From Sphagnum compactum (lineage: Eukaryota; Bryophyta; Sphagnopsida; Sphagnales), in the NCBI GenBank assembly GCA_965153455.1, contig OZ234498.1:8184001-8248000 (forward strand): a DNA stretch of 64,000 nucleotides. Direction: 5' to 3'. Numbering within the stretch: position 1 is the stretch's first letter; every line of letters begins with the position of its first letter. The notes beneath the pieces are model-generated. The model was not told the origin of the DNA and searched no databases. It saw only the letters and a list, made by a program, of their open reading frames with translations. The position numbers and the translations under genes are program-made. Positions 1-12,900 of this stretch are shown here, in pieces.

Positions 1-381
1 GCTTCATCACAAATGACCATTTTAGGTGCATTTTAAGTCACCTCATGGCTTTGCATGAGATTTTGACATGATGAGTAAAATAGTGCAAGAAAGCCAAATG
101 TGAAACTTGTTGCCTCCTCAATGCAAGATGAGGATGAAAATGCGAACATGACACATGAGGAAAAAAATGAATTAAATGACAATTTTGATTGTTATGAAAG
201 GAATTTCAAAAAGGAGTAGGAGGATGCATAAGTGAGGAATTTGTTCTTCTTGAAAACTATCAATTACCACTAGTGCCCAATTTAGGCATAATGCCATTAG
301 TGCCCATCTCAAGTGTTTGCCTAAATTAAATCCCAAACTACGAATCTAGGGTCTAATCATGTTTTAGAAGCTCCTACCACC

Positions 382-1615
382 ATGCAAAGCTACTATATTT
401 ATGGTGATGAAAATGTGCCATCAAGACCCACCTTTGATGAGAACGCACCACTAATATCAATGCACCTAAAAACAAATTCTATGGTTAAGCAAAAAAGTGT
501 AACAACTACTTTTCAACAACTCGTGCACAAGACTTTGAATTGCACAAAAGGCATTGCCAAAGGTGATGAAAACCCCATGGCACAATTGAGTTTACCAAAA
601 AAAAAGACCATGAAGAAAAATGGCAATTGGGACGACACCTCCCTGAAGTTAGCAATGGAGAATGTTGAAATTGGCAGCAATTTGTAGACCACTACTCAAA
701 AGGTGGGGTGTCCTTGTCACATCATTTTGTAACCACTTATATGGAATTATAGAGTCATAGAAAACATGGAAAACATGGGTCTTACCAAAAGAAGAAAAAT
801 TTGTGTTAGCGGAATACACGTGAATGAAATGTAGTCAATTGAACATTTGATGACATTCATACAATTATCATTGAAGGTTGCAAAGATTATCTAAGAAAGG
901 TCGACACATTTTAAATGACATACTTGGGTGGGGTTGGTTAAAGTGGTTTAGGAGGTGGAATCTTGACTAGTTGTTTAGAATTATTCAAGGTTTGAAAATT
1001 GTGCATGTGAAAAGCCTTTGCCAACAAATGTGAGTATTTCCTACAAAAACCTATTTGAAGATTATGACACACACATCTATCCACCATCACAAATTTGGAA
1101 TTGTGATGAATTTGATGCACAAGCTGATCGAAATGGAGGTGCATTTGTTCTAGCACGAACATATTCAAAAACAATGCACTCAATCATGCCAAAGGAAAAC
1201 AAATGGTTGTTTGTGTTATCATGCATCAATGTAGTAGGCATAACGCTCCCAAATTTCTACATCTTCAAAGGTAAGCGCTTTAGATGTAATTTCATTACCA
1301 AATGTGAATTTAGTGCTACAATGGCCATGCAGCCTAAAGCCTAGGTCACATCCATCTTATTTGACAAATGGATTTCTCACTTCATTGTTTTCATTCAAAA
1401 TTCCAAAGGTAGTTTATGCCCAACCAATCGTCATTCACCCATTCTGGATGGACACAACTCGCATGCTATTTTAAATGTTGTCCACAAAGTAATGGGTGTG
1501 GGGTTGGATATTATCACCCTTCCATCCTGCACAAGCCATGCGTTACAACTATTGGATGTTTCTTGTTTTAAACCATTCAAAATTGTTTTCAGAGCTTATA
1601 AAGTGTCTAAACATT
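382..1615 (+). mobile_element. pogo/Tigger-like DDE transposase relic (broken)
   Basis: Decayed transposase of the DDE_1 (pogo/Tigger/CENP-B-like) family. The best block is 1018-1344, where a readable stretch contains IWNCDEFD (first catalytic Asp), KWLFVLSCINVVG and LPNFYIFKG. An in-frame TAG at 1342-1344 follows, in a position where the family usually has Trp (MQPKA-stop-VTS), and the same frame then continues with ILDGHNSH (second Asp) and HALQLLDVSCFKPFK (third Asp region) to about 1610. Upstream, 382-687 gives a basic N-terminal piece ending NWDDTSLKLAMENV, which resembles the start of a psq-type helix-turn-helix, but stops and frameshifts separate it from the catalytic part. The copy cannot encode a full protein. 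I did not find terminal inverted repeats, so the element's ends are unknown. Confidence 0.75.
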
Positions 1616-1910
1616 GATTAATAAAAGGAGAGGTGCTAGCGAGGAAGATTTGGCATGGTGAGTGTCTTTGGCCCATTAAATTGAATTTCATCATCCAAAA
1701 AATGTAATAACTAGATTACAAAAACTGGATTTGAAAACCGAGCATTATTGTATATGCAAGACTCGCCCTATTTTAGAACTGGGTGAATTTGGAAAAATTA
1801 AAAATCCTGATACCTGGGTCCGTTCTCACCAGCTCCCCAAAAAGAAATATTAGAGAACTGATCAGGTTCTCATAACATGATGCAAGATCCGCAACTGCCC
1901 AACACTAGTT

Positions 1911-1933
1911 CTAACCCTAAACCCTAAACCCTG
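1911..1933 (+). repeat. short interstitial telomere-type repeat (CCCTAAA)
   Basis: About three consecutive CCCTAAA units, the plant telomere repeat, lie between the transposase relic and the 90-bp tandem array. It is too short to be a telomere and is either a chance or an inserted interstitial copy. Confidence 0.7.
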
Positions 1934-2000
1934 CCCAACACTGGAACAAGCCTGTCTAACATTGGTTTTAAGCCTACAAAACTGAAGTTTGTTTCCAAAA

Positions 2001-2358
2001 CCAACTTCAGGATGTTGCTTAAATTTCTGTTGCTCATGATGCAGATTTAACCATAATCTGACAATTTTATTTTTTTTTTAAATCTATTTTCAACTGACCC
2101 AACTTCAAGATGTAGCTCAAGGTTTCTATTGCTCATGATGCGGATCTCTAAGCATGAACTTGTGTAGAAAATCCATTTTCAACTGACCAACTTCAAAGCT
2201 GTGTAGCTCAAATTTCTATTGCTCATGAAACAGATCTGAGCATAAGCTCACATAGAAAAATCCATTTTCAACTGCCCAACTTCTTCAAGATGTAGCTTAA
2301 ATTTCTATTTCTCGTATTTCAGATCTAAGCACACTCTCACAGAGAAAAATTCCATTTG
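2001..2358. repeat. four-copy ~90-bp tandem repeat
   Basis: Four diverged copies begin at about 2001, 2099, 2187 and 2276. Each starts with CCAACTTC and runs through TAGCT(C/T)AAATTTCT and GCTCATGA to a CCATTTTCAACTG-like end. Copy 1 is longer because of a T-run. No gene is associated with it; the flanks up to 3.5 kb hold no convincing coding sequence. Confidence 0.85.
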
Positions 2359-3512
2359 CAGAGGCCAATGCCTATGAGGGTCAAGACAAAAGAAAGAAGC
2401 ATGACATGCAATCCCAGAAGAAAGCCAAGGGGTCTGCAGTACAATGCCTTTCGGAGCCCAGGAGGAGCCCTGGACCATGTAATTATAAACACAGTCAAAT
2501 CATATTTATTAACTGCTCCTGTCTCTTGATTGGCTAGATAGTTTGATTGGTCCAAGTGGGTTGCTATTACTAGTCTCCCACCTACTTGCAGTCCCAATTT
2601 CAGTTTTAAAGCCCTGCCCCCAAGGGTAAAGGCAGGCCTCCAAAACAGTGTGCAAGTTATTTGTCCATCCCACATAAACATAAAATCCCAAACATGCAAT
2701 TTTGTTTTGTTCAAAATGAGGATCAATTGAATGCCACCACATGAGCCAATTGTTATGAGCAACCAATCAAAACCAATATTATGCATCTGTGTGAGATCCC
2801 CGAGTGCGCACTCACTTGCCTCAGCAAGACAAAAAAAAGACTCAAATCAAACATTTGCAATATTGGCCTCAGAGTCATAGTTTTTAGTTCATGTGATTTG
2901 TGATATTTATAATATTGGGCTTGACATCATTAGTTTAGTCATGAAATTGTGATAACACTCTTGAAGCCTTCATAGTCAGTCAAGCAATTGTTGATAGTTT
3001 CTATCTATGACAAGAAACAAATACCTCTCAATGCTGCAATTTTCTTGCGCTTCCCAGCAATGTTTCCTATCTTCCCCAATGCGAGCGCTAAACAGGTGCT
3101 TGCTTTGTGATGATATGTAACTCCCAGGTTTGCTCCTGGTTAACTTCCAATGCTGTCTGCACAGTGGGTTTCATGTCATGAGTGCTACATACCCAATGCC
3201 AGTAAAGACCCAAAAGCAGCAAGTAAATCATATAACTACTATGTACTAAAAGTTGAAACCCAGGGGTTTAGGGTTAAGGCTAGTCGCTTTGATGTAATCT
3301 CTCCCCTGATCAAATTCCATGTGACAAACACAAAACAATTGAAGATCCTGCAAAATTTGAGCACTTTGAACTTCACCTGGACAATCATCATCACCAATAA
3401 AAAATGAAATTGCAATATTGATTCAGCAATACATCTACAATGTTGAGAGATGAGCAATGAATCTTCACCAATTGAAAATGTTTGCCAATTTCTGCATGTA
3501 GGCAGTCTCTGA
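2359..3512. other. non-coding interval 3' of the CBL gene
   Basis: A 149-codon open frame on the minus strand (2337-2786) has no recognisable domain and is overlapped by a second open frame in another phase, so I do not call a gene. The part next to 3513 is probably the 3' UTR of the CBL gene. Confidence 0.5.
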
Positions 3513-6256
3513 TCAGGTCACATCCTCAACTTCAGAATGAAAGACAAAGTTTGGAAATGTGGTGGTGATATCCCTGCAACAGAAAGCAAATAAATGATCA
3601 ACACTGACCAGATGTATTTCTTCCACATACAGCAAGACAGAGAGGAGTCCACATCAGATTCAGAACAGTAGAGATGGAAGAAACCAAATACTTGAGGTAC
3701 GGGAGAGTCATGTTCTTTATAAGTGACGGGTTACGAATCACCAGGCTGTGCCATTCCTCCATATCAATCCTCCCATCGTGCTTTGTGTCAACATCCTCAA
3801 AGGTCTGATTCCCAAGCCAAAACCAGTGCACAGGATTTGTAAATCATTTGGTGCGATTTTAGAGAATCAAGACACAAAGTCAACATCGAATCTGCTGCTT
3901 TGAATCAAATGAACTCTGAAGTTTTGGATCTACATACCAAATGACTCGAACTGTTTCAGAACTATGGAATACAGACTTTCTTACACACAGTTGTCAGGAC
4001 CTGCATATTCAGAAGACAGATCCAAGGCTACTGTTACTGTAGGAAACAAATGCACACCTTGTCCAGGATGGTATCAATCACATCATCTGATAACTTCATG
4101 TCTGACTCTGACAACAAGGCTACCACCATTTGCTTCAACTGCCACACCCAGCCAACCTGTAGTCAGGTCCTGTTGTCTCACTGTACATCAATCAATCAGA
4201 TTCAATGGTAACTACAGCCTCCTTCCGCACTTATGATCATCTCTTTTTTCTTTTAGGGCATGTATGAAATCTCCAGATTTTTCGACCAGTCCCTCTCTGG
4301 TGCCAACCTCAAACCCAACTCTATCCAATCCAGCCTCATAAACAAGTAGATTGCAAACATGATGAATGTACAGTTTGGGTGGCTTTTGCTACTGAGAAAC
4401 CTGGACAGTGATGACAGGAATAGGAAGTTGCAATTAAGCAGAGGAGAAAATCAATAAAGCACAGTCCACAAACCCCTCAGACCACAAGGGAGAGGATGAA
4501 TTCAAAGTACTTCTTCCCGCCCAATGTATCCTGTCTTCCGCAAGTCATACAATTGGAATGCAACTGCATCAACCATAACAACATAGCAAAATCAGTGGTA
4601 CTGCTTTTTCTGTGTCTATATAAATTTTGCCTTCAAGCATCTCTCCATATTGTGATACAATCCATTAGCTGTCCAGCAATGACACTTCATCCTTCAGCCA
4701 ATTACTGTGAGATTAACTCGGTTTGCTCATGAGTTCACAAAGGAAGGAATGGATGCTTGCAGCAGCTAACTTTGGGACACATGCCATCACACTTCACAAC
4801 CATCTTTTTTGAGTCCCCCCCCCGCCCAAGATATCCATCTCAAGAGTTAACTTGACATCCCTCCAAGTATGTGTTTCTGTGAACTGTGAAGTGTGAGAGA
4901 GAGAGAGAGAGAAGGACAAAAGCTGACAATTGATTTTGTCTTCCATGGGTACATTGGGATGAAAGACACTGAGAGAGCGGACAAATTCTCCAAATTCAAT
5001 AACACCATCTTGCTTCACATCAAACAGATCAAACACCTGCAGAAGCAGAAGGGCAGCCCCATGTCACAGGCAAAAAAATCACATCAAATGACAAGAGACA
5101 CCCATTTAAAGAACATCACAAGGGTGGCACTGCAATCCATCCTGCATTCAAAAGGTACTGCTAGTGGCACACAATTGATCCAGACTTCTTACAGATGGTG
5201 ATCATCTTTGTGACATCAACAAAAGATTACTCTAACCCAAGTTTTTACCAACATATACTGAAATGACTCAGCTCACCCGGTCTGCAAACAGGTTCTCCTT
5301 TTGGTTTTTGAATAGGGCTAACCGGAATTCTTCCTGCAGAAAACCCAACAGAAAGACCAATCTAAGAGGGCTGACTCTCTGTCTCTCTCTCTTTTTCAGT
5401 GATCATGGTGCTGATAGAAAACCACAAAGATAATTCTCAGGATAAAAATTGTATGCAGAACTCTGCACAATGGTGTACACAAAAGGTGAGGAAAACATCA
5501 TCAGTCACTCATGAAGTGTCACACAATCATCACCTTTAAAGACAAATATAGCAATGATGAGCTGCCATGAGACTATGCACTGACTTCAATCAGCTCTCGA
5601 CAGTGGGGTGTAGATATAAGTATACTATGTGTGGAGCAAGGGATGGAAAGAGGAAGAAGAGAGCATGGGATAGAAGGGGGGAAAAGTTGGGGTGTGGAAA
5701 AACAACCTTGTGGATGAGGCCATCATCAATGACTGAACTGCTGATCTTCTTGAACATCTCATACAATGCCTCGACTTCACTCACACTGACTGCCCGATCA
5801 ACCAACCCCCAAAACTCTCAAAACCACTTAGCAGAAATCCCTTGCATGCTTCCCACATAGGTACACACACTCACAAGATGGCTGGCCAGAAGGCAGTGTA
5901 CTGTTGACACACTTACTGCCCACAAAAAGCAGTGTATGCTACAAACTTTGAAACTTCATGCTGTTGTGCTTCTCACCATGATGCACAATGATGTATACAT
6001 GATGCACCATGATGTACACATCTATAACCTAAAACTCTGTTGCCTTTTATCCATGACAAGCTTGACTATGGATATGGGTTTCCAGCTCCCAATGAGAGAG
6101 AGAGAGAGAGAGAGAGAGATTGCATGTACCAAAAGTTGTAATGGGTGTTTTGAATAGAGTTGAGAAGGGTGACTCACAGGCAGTTTCTGAGGCAAGAATT
6201 CTGGGGTCTTCATGGTTCACAGGCTCTCTTTTCTTTTTGGAATGAAAACAACCCAT
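3513..6256 (-). CDS. CBL: Calcineurin B-like (CBL) Ca2+ sensor, CBL1/9 type
   Basis: Plant calcium sensor that binds and activates CIPK kinases. Eight exons, read on the minus strand: 6256-6178, 5789-5707, 5333-5277, 5036-4928, 4563-4511, 4138-4058, 3804-3692, 3573-3513. All joins keep phase and give 636 nt, 211 aa, the normal CBL length. The protein starts MGCFHSKKK, a dual-lipidation signal (myristoyl Gly2, acylated Cys3) that in CBL1/CBL9 directs the protein to the plasma membrane. EF-hands: a degenerate first loop near residues 36-50; [12 protein letters not shown] (79-90); [12 protein letters not shown] (116-127); and canonical [12 protein letters not shown] (160-171). The C-terminal motif is FPNF (198-201), where most CBLs have FPSF with a Ser phosphorylated by CIPKs. 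The exon 4 donor, GTCAGC, is weak but phase and conservation demand it. Intron 4 and intron 1 carry (GA)n runs. The gene appears intact. Confidence 0.93.
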
Positions 6257-6970
6257 GATGAGGATGAGGACGAGGGTGATGATGCGGGGCTGTAAAATCC
6301 AATCCAATACACGGGACAAAGTGAGAAACAGGATCACCCCCTGCAAAGAGAGCATTCAAATTCACTGGGTCTCAGTGCATCGAGCAAGGTTTCAGAACAT
6401 GGATTTAGGGTTAAGTGCTCATACTGGAAGGAAGATCTTTGCTACGAATTTCAACTGCTTCTTCTTCTTCTTCTTCTTCTTCTTCACGTGATGATGATGA
6501 TGATGATGATGATTCACCGATTGCCACGGATAATTTGCTTTCTAGGGAGAAGCTGGAAATTTTTCTTTCTTTCTATCCAGAATTGCAAACAAAATAAAAT
6601 GCCCTAGAAAGCTGCACAGTAGAGTACTTACTCACTCACTCCTGAGACCATCTCCACAATTCCCAAGTTCCACCCATTTCTTTAAAACCCTTTCAGATAG
6701 CTGTTGTACACAAGCTTTCTCAAATTCCCAATTCTACCCATCTCCCAAAACCAATTTCCTCACCCAAAACAAAACCCTAACAAAAAAATTTATTGAGTAC
6801 TCAAACCCCGTACTAGCGCCTACAAGAGGACGCTCCGAACGAGCTTGATCGTCGGCGGCAGCGGCAAGCTAGCTCTCCTTCTCCCAGACCAGACCAGACC
6901 AGACCAGACCAATCCAATCCAAACCAGACCGGACCTGAACAAACAAAACCAAACCGGGACGTCACAAAAC
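6257..6970 (-). promoter_or_regulatory. 5' UTR/promoter region of the CBL gene
   Basis: Directly upstream of the CBL start. It holds a (TTC)n run near 6457-6485, a (GAT)n run near 6489-6513 and a CCAGA array near 6884-6912. A TTTGCAG-like acceptor on the minus strand at about 6343-6349 could mark a 5' UTR intron. No TATA box is claimed. Confidence 0.4.
6884..6945. repeat. CCAGA pentanucleotide microsatellite and degenerate flank
   Basis: At least five perfect CCAGA units, followed by diverged CCAAT/CCAGACC units, in the distal CBL upstream region. Confidence 0.8.
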
Positions 6971-9900
6971 CAATGTGGGTAAGTGGTACACAAACCCCTT
7001 CCCCAGTCTTTACTTTAGTACCTTGGTTTTGGATTGGGCACAAATTATATTATTTTTGGAAATGCTGAATTTTTTGAATTTTTTTTTTCTTAAAGAAAAT
7101 TTTTTGAAATTTTTTTCTCAAAGAATTTTTTTGGAAGGAAAATGGAATAATCTTTTTAGAATAACATTAAAAAAATAATTTTGAAATGCAATCTTTAAAT
7201 TTTAATTTAATTATTTATTCAACAGATATGTGCTAAAGTTGTTCCCCCTTGCATGATTAGACTTGGAAAAGTGTTAGGGGTTGGGAATAGAAAAAAAAAA
7301 GCATGTAAGACATATATATATGCAATATTAACATTCTAATATATTTTTTAGAAATTAACATTGATAATTTGTAACACTTACAAAATTTAACAAGAATGAA
7401 TCTTCACATTTTCAAAAAATGGCATTTATAAAAATAATTAATAGAAAAACATTATAGTTTTTTTTTTTTTTCAAACTCCCATGGATCAAAATTTGAAAAA
7501 AGTTATGTTTTAAATTGCTAAACATTGTACCTATAACTAATGTTCAACACAAAATAATTCATAAAAGTTCTATCCTATATATATATATGTTTAAATTGTT
7601 GAGAATCAAACTCCCATCCCAATTGTTGGGTGATTATTACAAATACACAACACAAGGTGTGGTTTGCATATTTATTATTCAATTGTTAAGATTTTAGAAA
7701 TTTAAAATTGAAATTGCTAAACTTTGTTTTATAGACTAAATAAATATTCAACAAAGAAATGATGATTATCGGTTGTAGGTCAATAGGTGTGAATGGGCTT
7801 GCCATGGCTTTTTAGCTTTAGGTGTTCATGTAGTGGGAAACTTTTTTTTTTTAATTTATAACTTTTTTGGCAAGATTTAATACCATCATTTATTCATCTT
7901 GATGTGTTCATGATTAGCTTTAGGGATAATCGTGATGATACCTTTTCATCATACCTTAGTTGTATCACATATTAAAAAGTGACACGCTTGCAATTTTGGA
8001 TCTATTGGCTATAACTTTTCATCCACACATAGAATACATTTGGATATGGATGATATAGATTTGTTTCATTCAAATTTCAAATCAAGTATTTCAAAAAATC
8101 AATTTCAAACCATGCATTTAAAATAAAACTCAAGAAGGAATTGAACCCTAAATGAAGACTAGGCCCACCACACCTTGATTCCTATTTACAAACAAAATGA
8201 ATTATGATATTTTTTTCTAGAATTGTATTTTTAAAATGGTGTTACAATTTTACAACATGTTTGTTTGTAGTTTTGGTGTATATGTTTTTGATATCTTCAA
8301 CAAGTCAACATATGAATCTGTACAAATAATTGACTTGCAAAATTGTCTATAAAAATTTCAATTAAACAAACACTAATTTCCTATCATTCATATTTCCTAT
8401 ACCCTTTTCTAGGTTGGTTATCAAAGTGTTTTTTTTCAATCATTTATTTGATTTTTTGAAGAAAATAATCTATGTACAAAAAAATGAACATTTGAATATG
8501 TGTTATAACACTAATTAATTAATTATTAGAAAAAGCTTGAACTTCCTTCTAAAAAAATAAACATTGTTAAGTCTATTGATTAAAAGTTATGGAAAGTCGA
8601 AATCAAATCATCATTGTTAAATTTACTGTAGTTGGGACCAAAAAAGCTAATAATGTCTTTCATATTTTTTTTTAAAAAACCACATTTGTTAATATAAAAA
8701 AATTTAGACAAAGAACTCTAATAAGAATCATTAATGTTTGACATCCAAATGAAATAATGACCTAGATTTGAAACCTTTCAACCTAGTAGCCCTTTCACGT
8801 TTAGCTATCTTCAATCTTGTACCTCTTTTACTAAATTTTTTTTCATCTCCAACCTTTTTGCATGAATAATAAAATGTTTCCTTTCTAATCTTTTTTAAAT
8901 CATTTTCAAAATCACCAATTCCATTGGAAAATACCCATTTTCTCCAATGTCATGAAATCTAGAACATTGAAGTGTATTGGCAATTGGTTAAACATTTGGT
9001 CCATGTTAACGATAAGGACCAAAAGAAAATGTGGTATGAATTCAATCAAAAAAAGTTTCATAGGGAGAAAAATACAGAGAAAATTGATAAGTAATTGAAT
9101 ACATGAACATAAATGAGCAGTTGTCATGTAAGCATATGGACCTTGACAAGCTTTTAACTAAAACTAATTTGAAAGATAGTTTATAGGTGCACATGAGTAG
9201 ATTAAAATCAATTGACAACTTCATGAAATCTAAAGGTTGATCCACTTCCTAAAATGGAGGTGTGTTCATTTGTAAAAGGACACATGATTTTTGAGTAACA
9301 ATTATTTGGGCAAATGTAAGATAGGTATTAAATATTTCAAACTCGAAGACCTTGCATATAATAGATTGCGACAAATCAAACTACCTTGTCCACCAAATGG
9401 CTACCAAATGTTGTTGTAGCACCAATTACATGCATGATATAATATGCATTCTAGTAAGAAATGGAGTCAATCTGACAGGGATTTCCTTTCCACAATTTTT
9501 TTTTGGATTGTTCATTGTTCCACAATCAAGGTTTAAGAACTCTCCTTTGACCTTTCATTGTAAGGACATCGAAGCAAAGCTTATGTAACAAAATGATTTA
9601 GAAGAAAATTATTGTTGTATGTGTCAAGCATCTTGAGGTTCATGTGTCTTGTTGTCAATCCTATCATTTTAGGTGAAACTTGAACAATAACCATTCTTAT
9701 AATGGAGGTAATGCGTCTAGACATATTTGTAATGTTTTCATTAATTCTAACAAATTGAACTATCTATTTCATCCAATCTACCACATGTTTCCTTCAATAA
9801 TATTCTTAAATAAAAAATAATTTCTTGAGTTTTTTTTAGTGGCGAAAAACAAGTGTCCATCTTTGAGCATTAAGTGGCATGTGTGAAACCATTATTGTAA

Positions 9901-12900
9901 ATGTTTGAAACACATCAAGGTTGTAAAACTAATACATACTTGGACACATTTGCTCCACCTATAATTCTTTGATATTAATTTGTAAATGTTGGAAAAAGTT
10001 TCATCATATTCAATATTCCCTTCTTTTCGAGGTCAATACCACTAGTGAATAGGTGCAAATGAATTCCCCAAAGGTCATTATTCCTTTTGATAAGAAAAAA
10101 ATAAAGTGGTAAATTGAAAAACAAGTTTGAACTCCTTGTGCATGATGGATAATCACCTTTAGTTCTCATAATGATTGAAAATTCTTCTTTCTTCTTCATA
10201 TGTAATACCTTTCATTTTTTAATGCAACAAATTAGGTTTAGAATCACAACTAAACCATATTAACATCTATTTTCACCTTGGTGAATAAAAGATGTTCAAT
10301 GATGTTAATTGAATTTCAATCATGTTTAAAAAACACGTCAAATTTTCTTGAATTCAAACTAATGTTCTATTCACTAACATGTACAAATTCATCAATGAAC
10401 AGGTATAATATTTTGATGCATCTTGCTTATACATTGTCACACAAAATTTACACAACAATTATGATTTTAATTTTCTTGTCACTATGAAAAATTGTGTCCA
10501 TCAAAACCACACAACCCTACAACTAAAACTCAAAAAAAGACTAATATATAACTATAATGCAACTTCCCCTGAGTACTGCATCTATTGTGCAACTTTCCCC
10601 TGAAAATATTAGGTATTAATAAATAAAATATCACGTTAGAAAATCAATTGTATTGTAGTTGCAAGTGAATTGAAAATGGGTTTTCTGTATGGTAATTTAT
10701 ACACATCGTACATACATAGGTAATCAACCATGTTTGACTTTTTAAAAAGTTACATGTGGCAATTATTTTAAAACTATTGTAAATGTGCCACTAAAGCAAC
10801 AATTATGTTATTACTAATGTATAATGTACATACATGCGATCATGTTATATGTACACATTTCCACAACCCATTATAGGATACATTTACAACCAGTTTTCGA
10901 TTACAATTCTCATTGATATAATTAGTAGGGTCACTAATGCACCACTATTAAAATATTATTGTTCAACTATGTTATGACTATAATGTAATTGCTTATAACT
11001 TAATAAAGATACATATTCATATGTAATGTTTTATAAAAAATTATTGTTTCAATAATTTGATCATTAAATATTAACTATGTTTAATACACTTACTTATTAT
11101 GAACTAATTGATTATACTAAATAATTGATTATTATCATGAATAAATAAATGTAACTTATTCATATAATTAAATTTACATCACTAAAAAATATATATTAAC
11201 TAAATATTTATCCAATTTGGGGACATTTCAAAATTGATTCTTTAAATTAATTATTAATTCATAAATAATTACCAAATCATTAATTATTTAAATTCATCAA
11301 CTAATTAATAATATGGGTACATATAATTAATTTATATTTGATACTAAAAGTAATATGTATATTGTATTAAAAATTCAATTCAATGTACATATGGATATGC
11401 CTTTTCATACCCTAATGATTTCTACCCAAATTCATATTTAATATTTAGTAATGAATTTTTAAAACCTATTTATTACATATTAATTATTAATTAGTATGTA
11501 ATTCATTAATTATTATGAATGAATGAATTAAATTTCTAGTTAATTATTATGAATTATAAATAAAGTTGATTCATATAATTAATTCATTAACTAAGTAAAA
11601 TAATTAACAACATTTTTCAAAAATTCAGATGATAAATGATTAATTATATGAATTTAGATAATTCATCTTTTGATAATAAATTATCTGAAAAAAAATTCAA
11701 ATCACTATTTCAAATAACTAAATATTAAGTCATTAATTAACATAATCAATTATCATATAATCAGTAATCTAATTTATAAATTACATAATGACAAACAAAC
11801 ACAAATTTTTTGGGAAAACCTTTGAATATTTACAACTAATGAACAACTAAAAGATTGAACCAATATGTTTTGTCTTTGAATCCTATGTTACAAACTATAT
11901 AAAGAAAACATGTTTTCTTATATTTTCACATTAAAATACATGTGCCATTTTGGGATGAGTTCAAAAAAGTTTGACCCCAAAAACAAAACATAAAATAAAT
12001 AAATAAATTTCATGGCTATTCTTTAGCTCATTTAGTTTTGTGTTTTCCTACTTACTTACCTTCTTAAGTAAATAAATAGTCATACTTTTCTAGCTACCTA
12101 TGTAGGTAGGTAGGTTGGTAGGTCATAGGTAAAATTATAGGTATGTAGGTCCTAAAACCTACCAATTTACCTACCTATGGTTAGGTATGACCTACCTAAC
12201 TACTAAAATAAATTTTTTTCAAAATATGATTAATATGCAATGTGACAATTTTGTATTATGCCATATGTCACAATCTCGAATCATCATTCACAATCATTAA
12301 TGGATGATGAAAATCAATATTTTAAAAAAACATAATTTTTATGTTAAAAAATTTCATAGTGCTACATGTCAAATTTTAATGGATGGATGACAATTAATGA
12401 CATTAACATGACATCATGGGTGTAATTATAATGGAGTTGCATAGTAGTTAAAAATGAATTGTTTTGATTGAATTGTAATGAGTTACACCATATATATAGT
12501 GAGTTGCAATTATGCAACTCATGCAACTTGTTTGTTAATGTTCGTAATGTATAAATATAGTGAGTTGCAAGTGTCTGATGTAATTCAAAAATTGAATTGC
12601 AAGGCTAGTTGTAAAACACCCCTTTTTCTCATAGTGTGTTATAATCCAAATTCATCACTACTTCCACACATCAAATATGTTAGCACCATGTTTTGTTCTT
12701 CTCCCTTAAATTCGCAAATTCCTAAACCAATAGATTTCATTATATTCCATAAAAGGTCCGAAATCCAAATGTACAAGGTGCAACTTTTGTTGAAGTTTTA
12801 ATGTCTATTGTAAATGGTTGTACAAATGGAGCATTCATTTGTACATTATCACGATGTTTTGCTTCATTAGTAAAATGGCACAATTGCATTTTACTTCCAC

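Noticed and set aside
2337-2786. 149-codon minus-strand open frame
   Set aside because: No domain, overlapped by another open frame, no splice partners; sits in repeat-like DNA.
9000-10500. Protein-like but broken stretches resembling retroelement integrase or gag
   Set aside because: Similarity too weak and scattered across frames and strands to name a family.
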